A stretch of DNA of 64,000 nucleotides from Tetradesmus obliquus (GCA_030272155.1 CP126196.1:1240001-1304000); one strand, 5' to 3'. Positions 12,042 through 25,624 are shown, counted from the stretch's first letter. Made by a program: numbers and translations. The notes: generated by a model not told the origin, from the sequence alone.

Positions 12042-12105
12042 CTACTCCTGTGCAGCAGCATCAGCCGCCGTTGCTGCTGCCGGCACCGCCTTGACCACCA
12101 CCTGA
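11876..12105 (-). repeat. 134-bp tandem duplication of the AP2 gene 3' coding end
   Basis: The last coding segment, which ends in DAAAQE and a TAG stop at 12042-12044, is repeated 134 bp further downstream. The copy reads [19 protein letters not shown] and also ends in TAG. It is preceded on the minus strand by an AG (tgcaatctaag), so it could serve as an alternative last exon that restores almost the same C terminus. Confidence 0.75.
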
Positions 12106-12896
12106 TAAGTGCCGTGCAGCTTCATCACGCTTGCAGCCTGCTCCTTCTTAGCCAGCTTGGCAGCCATCGCCGCCACCTCCTCTGCTGCAATGCTGCCCGC
12201 AGCGCCGGCCGACAGCCATGCAGAGCCGTGCGCAGCAGCAGCCTCAGGACCAAATATTGCCAGCATGGCTGTGTCGCGCGTGCGTGCTGCCTCTGCTGCT
12301 GTGATGTGCTGCCCGAGGTACAAGTAGCGGAAAGGTGGCACTGCAATGAACGCTTCATACCTGTTCTTGCGCATGCGGACACCCATCTGGCCTGTGGGGT
12401 TCTGCGCGTGGCTTACACAGCCAGGCCCAGTCACCTTCATGGGAGCAGGCAGCTCCTCACCGTCTGCGCCGCTGCTGGTGGTTGCAGCACTGCCAGCTGC
12501 AGCACCAGCTGCTGCAGCTTCGCCCTTGTCGCCGCTGCTGGCTTTGCCGCTGGCAGGCTTCCAAGCGATGTTCACCCTCCTCTTCTTCAACTGCTGCTGC
12601 TGCTGTTGGTACTGGCGCTGAGGAACTTGCGGCTGCTGCTGCAGCGGCTGCTGCTGCTGCTCGTACAGCGCGGACAGCCCTGCACTGCCAAGCATTGACC
12701 ACAGCTGCTGCAGCTGATCCTGCTGCTCCTGCTGGTACTTCGGCCTCCTCTGCTTGTGCTGTTCGTGCATCTGCTGCTGCATCTCTTGCATGCGCTCAGT
12801 GGGCCGCTTGGGGCGCGCAGAGTGGCGCGTGCAAGCACTGCCAAAGCCCAGCATCTCCAGCGCTGCTGCAGCTTCTTCATCAACATACTCCGCTGT

Positions 12897-12927
<31 letters not shown>

Positions 12928-13075
12928 TAGTCCTGCTCCTCATCGGCATAGACACCTCCAGCAGCATACATGCTTGCAGCAGCAAAGGCCAGTGCTTCAG
13001 CGCCTGAAGCTGCTGCAGCAGCCGCTGCCACAGCGTTCATGCCGCCGGCAGCACTCACACTCCTGCCCCTGCCCG

Positions 13076-13131
<56 letters not shown>

Positions 13132-14599
13132 TTCATGCCGCTGTCTGCACTCATGCTCCTGCCCTTGCCTGCTTCACCGGCAGCAGCAGCAGCATCATGC
13201 ACATCTGGTGGGCTGGGGCTGCGGCTGGGCCTGAATCTGGTGCCATCCGAGTGGTTGCTGCTGACACGGCTAAGCAGGCGCTGCTCGTTGCCTTCATTGC
13301 TGCGGCGCTTCAGCTGCGCTACTGCTGCTGCTGCTGCCTGTTCAGCCTGCTTCTGCTGCTGCTGCAGCAGGTGTGCAACTGTCGTTGATGCAGGCAGTGT
13401 GCGGGCACCTTCTAGTACCTGCTGCAGCCCGCTCATCTGGCTGCCAGGCTGTCCTAGTGCACTTGACCATGCCTGCTGCTGCTGCAGCAGCCACTGTGCG
13501 TGCCCTAGCTGCTGCCCAGAGGATGCAGCTGCGGTGGCAGCAGTGGCAGTGCCAGCAGGCGCAGGGGGAGGATGCCCAAAACGCTGCTGCTGCTGCTGCT
13601 GCTGAGGTGCGCGGCTAGATGCAGCAGACTGCAGGTGGCCACCTAGCAGGTGATGACGGCCCGGCTGAAGGATCTGCTGCTGCTGCTGCTGCTGCGGAGC
13701 TGTGCTTGATGTCTGGTTGAACTGCTGCTGCAAGTTGCGCAGTGTCTGCTGTGCAGACGGGCTTTGCAGGAACCCCTGCCAGTCAAGCGCTTTATCCTGC
13801 TGCTGCTCTTGCAGGAACTGCTGCTCCAGCTGCTGCATGATAACATGGGCTGCGTCTGTTTGCAGGAACTGCATAGCTTCCTGCTCTCCTGCAAGCTGCC
13901 CAGTTGGCTGCTGCTGTGGCTGCTGCTGGGTCTGGTGCACAGACCTCTGGCTTGCAGGAACCCCTTGGCTGCTTGCAGGAGCTTGCAGGAAACCACCCTC
14001 TGCTGCTGCTGTGTTGCCCCAGCTTGCAGGGACATGCCCAGCACTGATGGCACACTGGCGCCCAACATGGGCTGGCTGCCTGTCACTGTGAGTGCCAAGT
14101 GCTTTCTGCTGCTGCTGTGCTGCGCTGCTGCTGCCTAGGTTACTGCTCCTGGCATGTGCGGGCAGCAGCGCTGCCTGCTTTTCAGCTGGCAGGCTAGCAG
14201 CTGCATCAATCAAGCACAGCAAGCCATGAAGCATGCCAGGGTCATCAGATGAACCAAATCCTGCAAGCTCCTGACGCTGCTGGCACTGCTGTGCAGCAGC
14301 ATGTGCTGCATGCATGTGCTGCTGCTCTGCGCATGCCTCGGCCTCTTCTGCTTTCACAGCAGCAGCCTGCAAACTTGCAAACGCCTGCTGCTGTGTTGCT
14401 GCTGCACCAAGATAGCTCTCCTGGGGCAGCAGCTCGCCTGTGCTGTTCCTGCTGCTTGGCTGCAGCCAGATGCTTGCTGCGCCTGCAGCAGCTGCAGCTG
14501 TGCTTGCAGGAAACTGCGTCTGTCCATCTACCGGCTGCTGCTGGTTGTGGTCTTTGCTTCCGGCTGCAGGATACATGCCGAGCAGCAAGCTCTGCTCCC

Positions 14600-14631
<32 letters not shown>

Positions 14632-15326
14632 GCTGCGCTGTCATCTGTTTGGCCAGCTGCAGGCTGCAGCCGGTCAGCGCCAGGTGTGGCTTTGAGGCGC
14701 TTGCAGGAAGGGATGTAGACTGCAGCATCTGCCTGCTCCAGCTGCTCCAATGGCTGTTCCTGCAGGCACTTGCTGTCTGCTGCTGCAGGAGCACACGCAG
14801 CAGCTTCTTGATTGTCACTGCTGGGATGTGCCCTCTTGCTGCCCACAGCTGGCTCTGCAGCAGCTACTGCAGCTGAGAAGGTGCTGGCTGCTGCTGCTAC
14901 TGTTCCAGTTGTACCTGTGCATGCAGTGTTCTGTCCTGCTCCTGCTGTTGCAGAAGCTGCTGCTGGTGTGACCTCCGTGAACAAGAAGGGGCTGCAGGAG
15001 AGTGTTGCCTGGCTGTGCTGCTGCTCACGCAGCAGCTTCTGCCTCATTGATGCGACCTCTTCGGCGCTGTAGTGTTCAGCAGGACAGTTGACCGCTGCAT
15101 CTGGCCCAAATAGAGCAAGCATCATCACATCATGGGCCTTCACTGCCTGAGCGATGCTGTCAAAAACTCCCAACTGCAGGCTCTGGCTGCAGATGGTGAT
15201 GCTCGCCAGGTACTTGCCATTTTGGTGTGAACCAACCCCGCGAACGGACTTCTGCTGCGGTGGCGCTGCTGTGACCTGCAGCTGCTGAGAGCAGCGCAGA
15301 TGCAGGTCTGCTGTGCTGTCTTGCAT
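12042..15326 (-). CDS. AP2-like transcription factor with two AP2 domains (1,094 aa)
   Basis: A single uninterrupted frame opens with ATG at 15326-15324. An N-terminal AP2-like unit spans about residues 28-85 (RGVGSHQNGKYLASI, then LGVFDSIAQAVKAHDVMMLALFGPDA). A second unit lies near the C terminus (MGVRMRKNRYEAFIAVPPF, then YLYLGQHITAAEAARTRD and AIFGPEA). AP2 domains bind DNA through a three-stranded sheet packed on a helix; the GVR and YLG cores and the alanine-rich helix are recognisable. Between the domains lie about 870 residues rich in Gln, Ala and Ser from CAG repeats, probably disordered. The C-terminal domain closely resembles that of the large AP2 gene at 31561-38103, so the two are paralogues. 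DNA targets are unknown. Upstream non-coding exons are possible. Confidence 0.8.
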
Positions 15327-18167
15327 GTTTGCCTGCCAACCAAGGGCTTACACCGCACTACTGTCCTGCAAGTGAGATACAAAATGGATAAAAACCATGG
15401 ATATGACAGCGGCGATGTCTTTGCGCTTGTATAGAAACTACATTGTGGGCCAGCACTGCGCGGCACTGTCTGTCTATAAATTCAAAACTGACGTACCTGC
15501 GCACGCTATAGCTCCTTCAAAGAGCTATAATTACATCAGACTATCGTTTGGGTTTGGCTTGCCGGCATCCTGCAAGCTGATTGCAGAGAGTACGCTTTGA
15601 CTTTGGGCGCCCACTTCATGTACATGCGGACGATGGCATTGATGTGTTTGAGCAAGCCCTGCATAAGTTGCAGATATAAGTGATGTGGCACAGCGTGCTG
15701 GTTTAAGAAAATCAGCAACCCGCGCTCCAAATCATTTGAACCTTTGGGTGTGCCGAGTTCCTTGCGGCCAGTAATCGTACAAACAATCAATGGTAATATC
15801 AAATAAAGGATTATTGTTGCATTGTGAGAGGCATGATCGGTCGGATCTCAGTGCTGCTGAGTGCCTTGACTTGCAGGAATTTGCTGTTCCGAGACAGCAG
15901 TGCTGATGGTCAGAAGATCTGCAAGCAGTCGCTGCCACTCGTGCAGCATGCTATCAGAACAGGTAGGAAGTCGTGTACAGACAGCAATTGCTTGTTGCAT
16001 CAAGACCCAACCACCAGGCAGGCAAACCCGACCGAACTGAGATCTCACAGCAGGAGGTTTGACATCAGGCTCTTCCTGTTCTACTGTGCCATGCCTGGCC
16101 AACATGGTGATATACACCCTCTGTTTGTGATGATACATAGGACACAACGAATCAAGCCTTGCGGCCTAGTCCTGAAACGTAAGCTGCCGCTTCATACGCT
16201 AGCAGCGTGAACATTAGGGATCACCCCGACTACAGCAGTGCCCAACAAGAGGCTGGCTGCTCAATGCAGTGCAAAACCCAACTGCAAGGATCACGACGAT
16301 GGACACCCAGTGAAAGTGTCCAGCTTCACAACCACAGAGCTGAGCGTGCAAGCGTAACAAGCAAGTACGGCACCAGCTGCTGCAGTGCAGCATACTGGGC
16401 ATGCGATGCTGCCCATGCAACCAAGCATATATGCGTACAAAGTACCCTGTCTGTGTCACAGCGCGGATGTGCGAGCATCACACGCTACCTCTACGCTACG
16501 TAGCTACCAGACTACAAACACGTGAGTACATCAACACAGCCAACACAACGGAACAACTGTGGAATGAACACACAACGGCGTATCACGCCTCGCCTACAGC
16601 GCAACCCTGCATGTAATGCACCTGCCTGCCCCCACAGACAACCCCCAGCCCTGCCTGCCAGCATAGACACTACACAAACACATACCGTACATACTGCACG
16701 CCCCTACCCTTGGCATGCATTCGTCCCAGCATGTGATGTCAACAGCAGGGCAGGAGAACTTGTCCACAAGCCCAGCTCACATTTTCAGGTGCAACACGCA
16801 AGCGCCTGACAGTATCTGGGAGCTGACTGCAGCTCGATCACAGCACGGTATGCAGCACATGAGGCGGCAGTGCGGCGCTGCACCCTCGACTGCACACGTT
16901 TGGGGTGACTGCTACACAGCAGCAGCACAGGCAGCAGCAGCGCGGCGCGCCTCTGCTGCTGCAGCCGTGTGCACACCTGCCAATGCTGCTGCCTGATGCG
17001 CTGACCATATGGTATCTAAGTCGTATTCACAGTGTGTTGTATTGCTACACAACAAAGGTGGAAGGATAGCGCGGCAATGACAGCAGATGATGATCATCCT
17101 ATCATCTTGGTGTACAGTTCCGCTTCAGCTGTTCGACTTCCAGCACAGAACACACACATACCAAGCCGCGACAACAAAAGAGAGTATGCTACTACTACTA
17201 CAACTACAGGGGCTTGAAACACCGAATGGTGCATGCACCTCAACATCACACAAGGCCATTGTGTGACTGTGGATCACAAGTGCAAGGCTGCTGCAGCACC
17301 ACAAGCCATTGCCTGCCTCAACCTTTGCCTCGTGCTTCCTGCCGCTTACTTGCTCGCAGTCATGCTGCCACAAAAGGGAGATTTACAGGGGTTCATCTCC
17401 CCGCCCTGCCTACCAACCCATCAACAACGGCACATGGTCACTGCTCCCAGAGCTACTCGTGCTTCGGCAGTACCAACCACAACCAGCAGGCATCATGGCA
17501 CAGAGTATGTGTGCGCGTGTGTTGCGTACACACAGCCACAACCAGCCGGCAGCCACATTTGAGGTGTGCATGGGCTTAAGTGTGATCACGGCCGCACATC
17601 TGCGTGAACCTGCCAGCCGCCGCCAATGCCAAAGCAACTGAGCACTACTGCATGAAAGGACAGGCCTCCAAACAGGCCAGCTCTACAAGCTGCTGAAGCA
17701 CCACCAACTCAGCTGCAAAATGCATTCCAGCTGCAGCAGCCTGCATACATTGACGGCACCATTCTCATCCGATCTCTTCAACCCCGACACAACAAACAAA
17801 CAAACCTACATTTGCCGGTTGCCGGTGCATAATGCGTCCCTACCCTAGCACAGAACTTCCCCTCTGCCGCATTTGTAGGCAGCCACTGGAAGGTGTGCCG
17901 CCTTTTCCAGCCTCAGGGACCTGCCCCAGAACATCAGAGGTGCAGCACAGCCCCAAAACCCCAGCCCCAGATCTTCACCCAGACACACCTCAGCACTGCC
18001 AGATGCACCAGCCTGCTTCAACTCACAACTCCCACCACCCCATGATAAGCTTGCAGGGCACTACCAGCTGCAAGCGCTTGCGCGCAGTGGACAGCGCCCT
18101 GAGTATGATGAAACAGTACAATGATGCACACTACACATATCACATGCATGCCATGCCTAGCCACACA
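15327..18167. other. Intergenic region between two minus-strand AP2 genes
   Basis: This is about 2.8 kb without a convincing gene. The part near 15330-15500 would hold the promoter and 5' UTR of the AP2 gene to its left. The part next to 18168 would be the 3' UTR of the three-domain gene. Open frames here are short and show no family motif. Confidence 0.6.
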
Positions 18168-21100
18168 CTAGTAAGCAATGGCGGCCCCTTCCTCAACAGC
18201 TCCTGGCAGCCATACGGCAGCTCCCTGCTGTGCTGCCAGCTGCTGCATTGCAGCAATCTCCAACTGCAGCGCAGCAAGCTCTCGCTGCTGCTGCTGCTGC
18301 TGCTGCTCCTCCATCTCTGCAGCTGCTGCAGCACAGCCTGCCGCATCTGCTGCCATGCAGCCAGCCCCCAGCTCCTCTGCCACTGCTGCTGCTGCCAGCT
18401 GCTGCAGCGCCACTTCGCTGCTGCTGCCGCCGCCGCTGCTGCCAGCACCCGCACCCATACCTGCCAGCAAGTGCGCAGTCCCATACTGCTGCATCGCCTG
18501 CACTGCCTGCGGCTTCTTTGCAAGCCGCGCTGCCATCTCCTGGATAGCGCCATTTGTTATGCTGGCAAGGCTGTCAGAACTTACACCGAGCGCAGCAGCA
18601 GCCTCCTTTCCATACACCACCAGCATTGCAGTGTCCCTGGCCTGCACTGCAGCCTGCACGGTGCGGTAAAGCCCCACATACAGGTACTTGAAGGGAGGCG
18701 TGGCAATGAAGGCCTCATACCCGCCCTTGTGTGTGCGTACACCCAGCCTGCCAGTGCTGTGGCTGCCCAGCCGGCCATCTTTTGCAATCATGCTGCGGCG
18801 CGTGCAGATGCTCACGCAGGCCTCCCCGTCCGCACTGGTGCGGCTGCTGCTGCTGGGCTCCGCAAACGGCGCCACTGCTGCTGCTGCTGCTGCTGCCGCT
18901 GCTGGGCCGGCAGCAGGCAGCGCGAGCAGGCCAGCATCAGCCATGTCGATATCGCCCTCGGCAGCTGCTGCAGCTGCTGCTGCCGCTGCATACGCTGCAA
19001 CAGCCTCGGCATGCAGATCAAAGGACGCAAGCTGCTGCTGCTGCTGCTGCTGCTGCTCTGCTGCCTGCATGCTAGGGTCCCTGCTAGCCGCGCGCTTCGC
19101 GGCAGGCGCTGACTCATCCTGTGCTGCCGCCCCTGCTGCCATGTGTAGCCCTCCTGTGGTGGCGTCGCTCTCCTGGCCAGATGCTGCAGGCCCCTCCGCC
19201 TCATCTGCTGCTGCCAGCAGGGCCTGCTCCAGCCTGAACGCTGCTGCTGCGCTGCGCTTCCTGCTGCTGCGCCTGTGGCCGCCAATGCTAGCCTGGGCCT
19301 TAGCTGCCGCTGCCGCAATCTCCATGGCTGCCGCATTGCTTGCAGGAAGCGAGCCAGGCAGCAGGCCTGCCTCAGTATCCTCTAGCCGCTCTGCTGCTGC
19401 TGCCAGCACGTCCGACACGTGCTGCTGCTGCTCGTGCTGCCGCTGTTGCCGCCGGCTCGGGCGCCGCAAGGCCTCGCCCGGACCATAGTGCTCTGCTGCT
19501 GCTGCTGCTGCCGCAGCGGCCTGCTGCGCCTGCACCTGCAGCTGCAGCTGCACCTGCGCCAGCTGCTGCTGCGCCGCCGGCCCCGCACGCCGCTGCGCTG
19601 CCGCGGCAGCCTCCGCCTCTGCTGCTGTCAGCAGCGCATCCGTGCCGTACTGCCGCATCGCGGCAAGCGCAGCCGGCTTGGCAGACAGCTTCACGGCCAT
19701 GTACCGCACATCCTCCTCAGTCACTGCGTGGGGCTCAGCTCCAAACTGCTCGACCGCCAGCATGCTGCCGTAGATCGCCATCATGGCAGTTGCCTTCATG
19801 CGGCGGGCTTCGTAGAGGCTGTTGGCTCGGCCCACGTAGAGGTACTTGAAGGGCGGCGTGGCCAGGAAGACCTCAAACACGCCCTTGTGCTCGCGGATGC
19901 CTGCAAGTAAAGCAGGTGCAGCAAAGAAAGGAAAGGGAGGTGAGACGAACTCAAACCAGCAGCTAGGGGAAGATGTGGCACACAGGGTACATCAAACACG
20001 CCCTTGTGCTCGCGGATGCCTGCAGGAAGCGTGCGCAACAGGGCAGGGTGGGGCAGGGTGAGGCAGGATGTAACACGGTAAGGTTAGAGACGAACGCAGG
20101 CAGTAACAATGGCAAGGTACGGTGAACAGAGTATGGCACAGAAGATGCGGGCAAGGCGGGGTGTGGAAGGGTAGTTGAAACAGGGGCGGACAGGCAGCAT
20201 GTGTACAATGTTGCTGGGAGCAGGTGTGGAATTTTTGTTGAAGAGTCGGCGACACACATACACTCAAACAGCAAGAAGCAACTACAACAGCCAGACAGCA
20301 CCAGCGCACTTGCTGTCCCTGGTATGGCAGCGTTGTGTCACCACAGCAGCTGCAGGCATGCTTGCTTGCACCAGGCCGGCAGCCCACCTGTTGTGCCTGT
20401 TGGATTGGCTGTTGCGCGGGCATGGTAGTGCTGCAGCGATGCAGCAACCCCAGGAGCACTTGATGACACGCCACCACTGCTGGTGCGGGCCATGCGGCCA
20501 GCAGACAGCTTGGGAGTGGTGGCCCTGGAAGGCCTGGGCGCTGCTGCTGCCGCTGCTGCATCCTCGGTTACCGCCGGCTCGTACTCTGCTGCTGCTGCTG
20601 GCTGTGCTGCTGCTTCTGCAGCTGCTGCTAGTGCCACCAGCTCTGCCAGCTGGCCAGACTCAAAAGTAACAGCGGCTGGTGCCTCTGCTACAGCCTCTGC
20701 TGCTGCCGCAGCTGCATCAGCCTCCTCTTTCACAGGCACTGCAGCATCTGCTGGCTCTGCTGGCGCCCGTGAGCTTGCACGAACTGCAGCACGGCCGCTG
20801 CCAGCTGCTGCCGCCGCTGCTGCTGCTGCTTCAGCTGCTGCCTGCAGTCCTGCCCTGGACCTCCCAGTGCCCTGCTTGCTGGCATGTGCATGCAGCATCG
20901 GAGGCTCCCCGCAGCTGCCGCTGCTGGCCGCGCCAGCCTGGCTGCTGCAGCTGCTGCTGCTGCCCTTGCGCTCACCCAGCTGCAGCTGCTGCTGCTGCTG
21001 CTGCTGCTGCTGCATGCGCTCCTTGTGCTCCTCCCGGATCATCTGCAGCGTGTGCTGCAGCCCCGGCAGCCGCCTGCTGCGCGGCTGCTGCGGCTGGTGC

Positions 21101-22764
21101 AGCGCGGCATCACCAGCCATTCCCTCCGGTGGCCACAGCCCGTTCGCCACCATCACTGCACGCGCTGCTGGCTTCTCAGCCATCTGCGCACGCACTGCAG
21201 CAATGTCTCCCTCGCTGTAGTTGCTGACAGGCTCTAGCGTGGGCACAAGCTTGGGCCCGTGCACTGCTAGCACTGCCAGGTCGCGCGCGTGCTTGGCATC
21301 TGGCAGGTTCTCATACTGCCCCACATACAGGTACTTGAGCCCCTGTGCACACAGAAACACCTGCCAGCGGCCCTGCCCGCGTGGCTTGAGGTTTGGCAGG
21401 CTCCCTGTGCCATCTGCTGGCGCAACCTGCAGCCCCGCGCCAGTAGCGGCAGCAGCCGCAGCCGCGCTGCGCCGCGCGGCGTTGCTGCCGGCAGCTGGCG
21501 GCGCGCCTGCAGCGCCGGCTGCTGCTGCTGCGGCCTTCTTGCTGCTGGGCATCCTGCTGCGGCCTGCAGGGCTGTCACTCCTGTCACCCTCGCCGAGCTT
21601 AGTATACTTGCGCTGCTTGGCGTGGCTTGCAGGAAAGCCCCCAGGCACCCCCAGCGCTGCTGCAGACAGCATCTCCAGGAAGCTGCTGCTGCCGCCAGCC
21701 AGGTCACTGCTGGCTGCTGCTACTGCTGCTGCGATGCCGCTCCTGTCAGGCTTGCGCGGGCGCGCCCTGGGCAGCGCTGCCGGCAGTGCTGCTGCCTCCG
21801 CTGGGTCGTGCTCTGAGTGGCGCAGGGTGCGGATCGCAAGCGCTGCCATGCTTGTTGCTGCATCATACGGTGCTGCATCCTGCAGGCTGGCTGGGTGCGC
21901 CTCAGGACAGCCTGGCAGCAGCTGCTGCAGCTGCGGCGGTTGCAGCTGCGCCTGGTGCAGCTCGCCTGCTGGCGCAGCCTCTGCTGCTGCAGCGTTGCTG
22001 CTGTCCTGCCTGGTCACATCGGCTGGCGCTGCACTGTCTGCCTCTGCATCACCTGAGAGTGCAGCAGCAGTCTCAATCAGCAGCAGCAGGCCACTGAAGT
22101 CCTGCTGAGAAGAAGCCAGGCCTGAGGCAGCAGGCGCCGCTGCTGCTGCAGCTGCTGCTGCTGCTCCTGCTGCTGCAGACAGTGGCGAGCCTGGTGCAGG
22201 GTCCTCATCTCTCAAGAAAGGGTGCGCCCTGCGTCGCTCCCTGCTGGATCTGCGCAGGGCTTGCTGCTGTGCTGGGGCCTGAGCACCTGCTGCTGTTGCC
22301 AGGCTGCAGGTGGTTGACACGGGATCTGGGACGTGCTCGTCTGCAGGCTCCTCCCAGCGCTTTTGGAAGCCAGGAGCGGCGCTGGAGCGGTCGCCAAGTT
22401 GTCCAACGGATGGCGAGTGCTGAGCCTGGGCCGAGAAGGCAATTGCAGTTACAGTGCTATGTTGGCCCTGCAGGCTAGCGTCCATCAGGCTGCCCGCGCC
22501 GTCACTCTTGTCTGCACTGGTAGCAAGAGGTGCTAGCAGAGGTCTCAGCCCCGCAGGCTTGGCGCTCAGCTCCTGGGCTTCCTGGGCTGTAGCCATGCCT
22601 TCCCTCTTGCGTTTTTCCGGCCTGAGAAGGCCAATGACCCAACAAAAAGACGTTTGATAGATGTTAATGCATTTGGAAACAAGTGCGACACGCAGCAGGT
22701 GCAGGACGGAAAGAGCGGACTTGGTGCTTCCTTGCTGGTGCTGTTTCACTGCTGTGTTGCGCAC
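18168..22764 (-). CDS. Three-domain AP2-like transcription factor, two exons
   Basis: Exon A runs from 22596 (or 22764) down to 20388 and exon B from 19900 to 18168. The donor follows ...NPTGTTG in phase 1 and the acceptor opens with IREHKGVFEVF, which rebuilds the second AP2-like domain across the junction. Domain 1 (GRWQVFLCAQGLKYLYVGQ) lies near 21400-21245, domain 2 near 19900-19730 (FLATPPFKYLYVGR) and domain 3 near 18765-18590 (LGVRTHKGGYEAFIATPPF). Between and after them are Ala/Gln/Ser-rich linkers. From the Met at 22596 (MATAQEAQEL) the protein is 1,313 aa; an in-frame Met at 22764 would add 56. I prefer 22596, because the upstream stretch is Leu/Ile/Val-rich and unlike the rest. Three AP2-like units in one protein is uncommon. 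Confidence 0.82.
19870..20035 (-). repeat. Duplicated acceptor and exon head in the three-domain AP2 gene
   Basis: On the minus strand the real exon starts at 19900 and encodes GIREHKGVFEV. An upstream copy of the ctgcag acceptor is followed by bases from 20019 that encode GIREHKGVFDV and then diverge. The spacing is 119 nt, not a multiple of three, so use of the decoy with retention of the gap would shift the frame. Confidence 0.8.
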
Positions 22765-25229
22765 AATGAGTCACTGAACATGTGTGAATTACTGACAGCG
22801 GCGCTGTTGGAGAAAGGTTCAGACGTACAGGAAACGGAGTAACCGAACAAGTCCCTTCAAACGCGTAACACTAGCCTGAACCTACTTCGCTGTTGTAAAA
22901 AGAAAACATGCCTTTCACTTTATACGAAAACATGCAGTGCAGCGCGGAGCACTGTGGGCCGAGGCAGGACCTGACCCCGCCAGGCTGGACGTTGTTTCTT
23001 GATCTCGCTTCACACAACACCCGGCACGCTCGTGACGTGCCTGATCTGCTGTTCACCACAGATCCTTTACCAGAACAATATTAGACAACAAATGGTGTTG
23101 TCTGTGGACCAGGGTGGTGAGATCCCACCTGCTCACTGCACTGCACTGCCTCACCAGAGCCCAGTACTGCTGCCCACAACAGTGGTTGCAAGTCCCACTG
23201 GCGATTCAAAGACCGACATAAAGCTCTGCACAAAGTACAATCCAATTCTTTTTTTACCGCAGCACCTGGTTTGTATAGCACGCCGCAACATCCCGAAGAA
23301 ACTGTGTCAGCGGCTTGCTTGGGCTTGAGGCCTGACGCCGTTCCAGCGCCACATGCCAGCCACTGCCTCAGGTGCGTGAACAGAAAGCAACTATTTTACT
23401 ACAGCAAAGTGGTGCTGCTTGCATCTTGAGGCTGATTGGCTTGATTCAAGCTGCACTGCACGCCCAGGCAGGGGCTGATCCTCATGAGGTTTAGAATCTT
23501 GTCACTCCTACTAGTCGTGTCCCACTGGAAGGGTGGTGGTCAAACAGGAGGCCTGAAAGTTAGTGTGCATTGGCAGGCCAGTTGCTGGGTTGAGTTGCTT
23601 GTGGCTGTTAAATCCCAAGCGCCAAGCACTACAGCACTGTACATCAACATGCAATGGCAGCAGGAGGCCAGAAATAGCCATTTCGAGACAGCAGCTGTCA
23701 GCATACTTTTCAATGATTGACACTTTTGCCAATACTGGAGAAGGTGCCCAGTGACGCCGTCAGCACCCTATAACAGTGCTGAGCCACTGCCATTGCTGGC
23801 AGCAATGGCTTCACTGGATGATCCAGCTTCAAGCTGTACAAGTTGTAACACAGTGTGTTGCCACTGTACTGCTGCAGATGTCACCACCGTACGGCTGGGC
23901 TGCAATGCTACTCTCCGCGCAGTGCGGCTCCCGCGAGCGCATCATCTGCCCCACCCGACTCTGCTGCGCTTCTGCTGAGCGGAAGAAGGGAGGAGAAAGA
24001 GGAGGAGGGCTGTGGCAAGCTGTGGCACCCATGTGCTGTGGTGGTAGCAACATGGTGCTGAGCCTGGCCTGCTTCTCCTCAACCACACTGCGCTGCGCAT
24101 TCAGAGCAACACAGGCAGCAGGCTTGGAATGGGGCATCACAGGAACTGTCAGGTGGGCCTGTACTTGCACTGCGCTTACCGCAGCAGCATGCCATACTTG
24201 CTTGAACACCATGTTGCCATGATGGCAGATGCGGCGTGCTGGCAGCAGACTCGACTTGCAGCAACTTGCTGTTCAAAGGCCTGCCGGTTACTACCGATGT
24301 TCATCTTGGCACCTGCTGCAGCATGCTTCCTCAGCACAGCATGCTCTGAAAATCAGATTGTTTGTCAGTCACACGCGCGGCCGCCGTTTGTTGATTGGCC
24401 ATCTCAGATAGCAGCGCTGTGCATTACGTTTGCATCTCTGGCTCAGCCAACATGAGTCATGTTAGTACTTGTGTTGACCAAAAGGACGATATGTGTGAGG
24501 GCCGCACAGCGGTGTCGTCCATTTGTTTTTTCAAATAGTTGCCTCCCCATCAGATGAGCGTGTCATTGGCTGTCACATTGGCTGCCCAGCAGGCAAGTAG
24601 ACACATTCGTTTGCATTGCGTTGCTATGGCGAAGTGCACTCAGTCACCGTGACCTGCTGTTTTCTTGGTATAACCTGTCATGCATTGCAGCAATGACTCC
24701 CTCAGGGAGTGGGCAATGCCTGCCATGAACGTCAAGTATTCAAGTTGAAGGGACTTGCATGCAGCAGCGCCCACTGATACTGCCCGGGGTAAGCGCGCCA
24801 CGATCTGACCAAAAAAAGCATACAGCAACAATTGGTTTTCCTATCATACTTGTCTAGCATATCGCGGCAAGCCAATGATGATCACGGCGCACGAACACGT
24901 GCCCATGTTGACCAGTCAACGTGACAGTCTGATGCATAAGGTGGATGACCTGTACCGTTTCAACATCTTTACCGTCCAATGTGAGGTCATTATCTCATCT
25001 CTCAACAACAATTCGCAGATCATCTCCACTACACTGAGCAGGTACGTGTTCGCGCCTCAGACCCAACTCGGCGAGAAACCAAAATGCGTCCTTATTACAC
25101 CTTGTTTGTATAAAGGTAGCGTTTGAACAACTTATTTTTTTCATGATCTGACCGCCGGTGTGCTGCCGGCCCATGGTGGTATGCTGCTGCTTGTTTGACC
25201 TTCAGGTGAAACACTGTAGAATCATCATC
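22765..25229. other. Divergent intergenic region, no supported gene
   Basis: This lies between the start of the minus-strand AP2 gene and the first assigned ATG of the plus-strand Cys-rich gene. Several open frames of 60-150 codons occur, such as 23776-24222 and 24875-25126, but none shows a motif. The frame at 24875-25126 contains a gtacgt donor-like site after CACTGAGCAG and could be an upstream exon of the next gene. That is not established. Confidence 0.45.
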
Positions 25230-25593
25230 ATGGCAGCAGCAATCGCCCCAACCAGCCAGGACATGACTGCTGCTGCAGACTTCGACGTCTGCAATGGAGA
25301 GGAGCGCATCATGGCGTTTGAGTCGTTTGACATGGCGGTGCGTCTCTGCCTCAGCAGCAGCACAAGAAGAAGCAACCCACGCCTGCAGTCAGCATCCTGC
25401 GCACGGTGCATGCAAATGTTTCTCATCGATCTGTTATTGATTGTTGTCGAATTTTCTATCACTAAAAACAACAGTATATCTACAGTTTTTGCATACCCTG
25501 TCCAGTTGGTTCATGCTTGCTGGCTGACTTGCTGTGAACACTGTACTTCGACTGGTTGCCTGAAGTGCAGAAAGCAACTCAGCTGCGCCTTTG

Positions 25594-25624
<31 letters not shown>

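Noticed and set aside
17832-19112. Plus-strand frame of 426 codons
   Set aside because: It lies opposite the three-domain AP2 gene. The Leu/Cys runs are antisense readings of CAG repeats and the real domains are on the minus strand.
22860-24640. Transposable element
   Set aside because: No terminal repeats, target-site duplication or transposase/reverse-transcriptase motif could be seen in this gene-free stretch.
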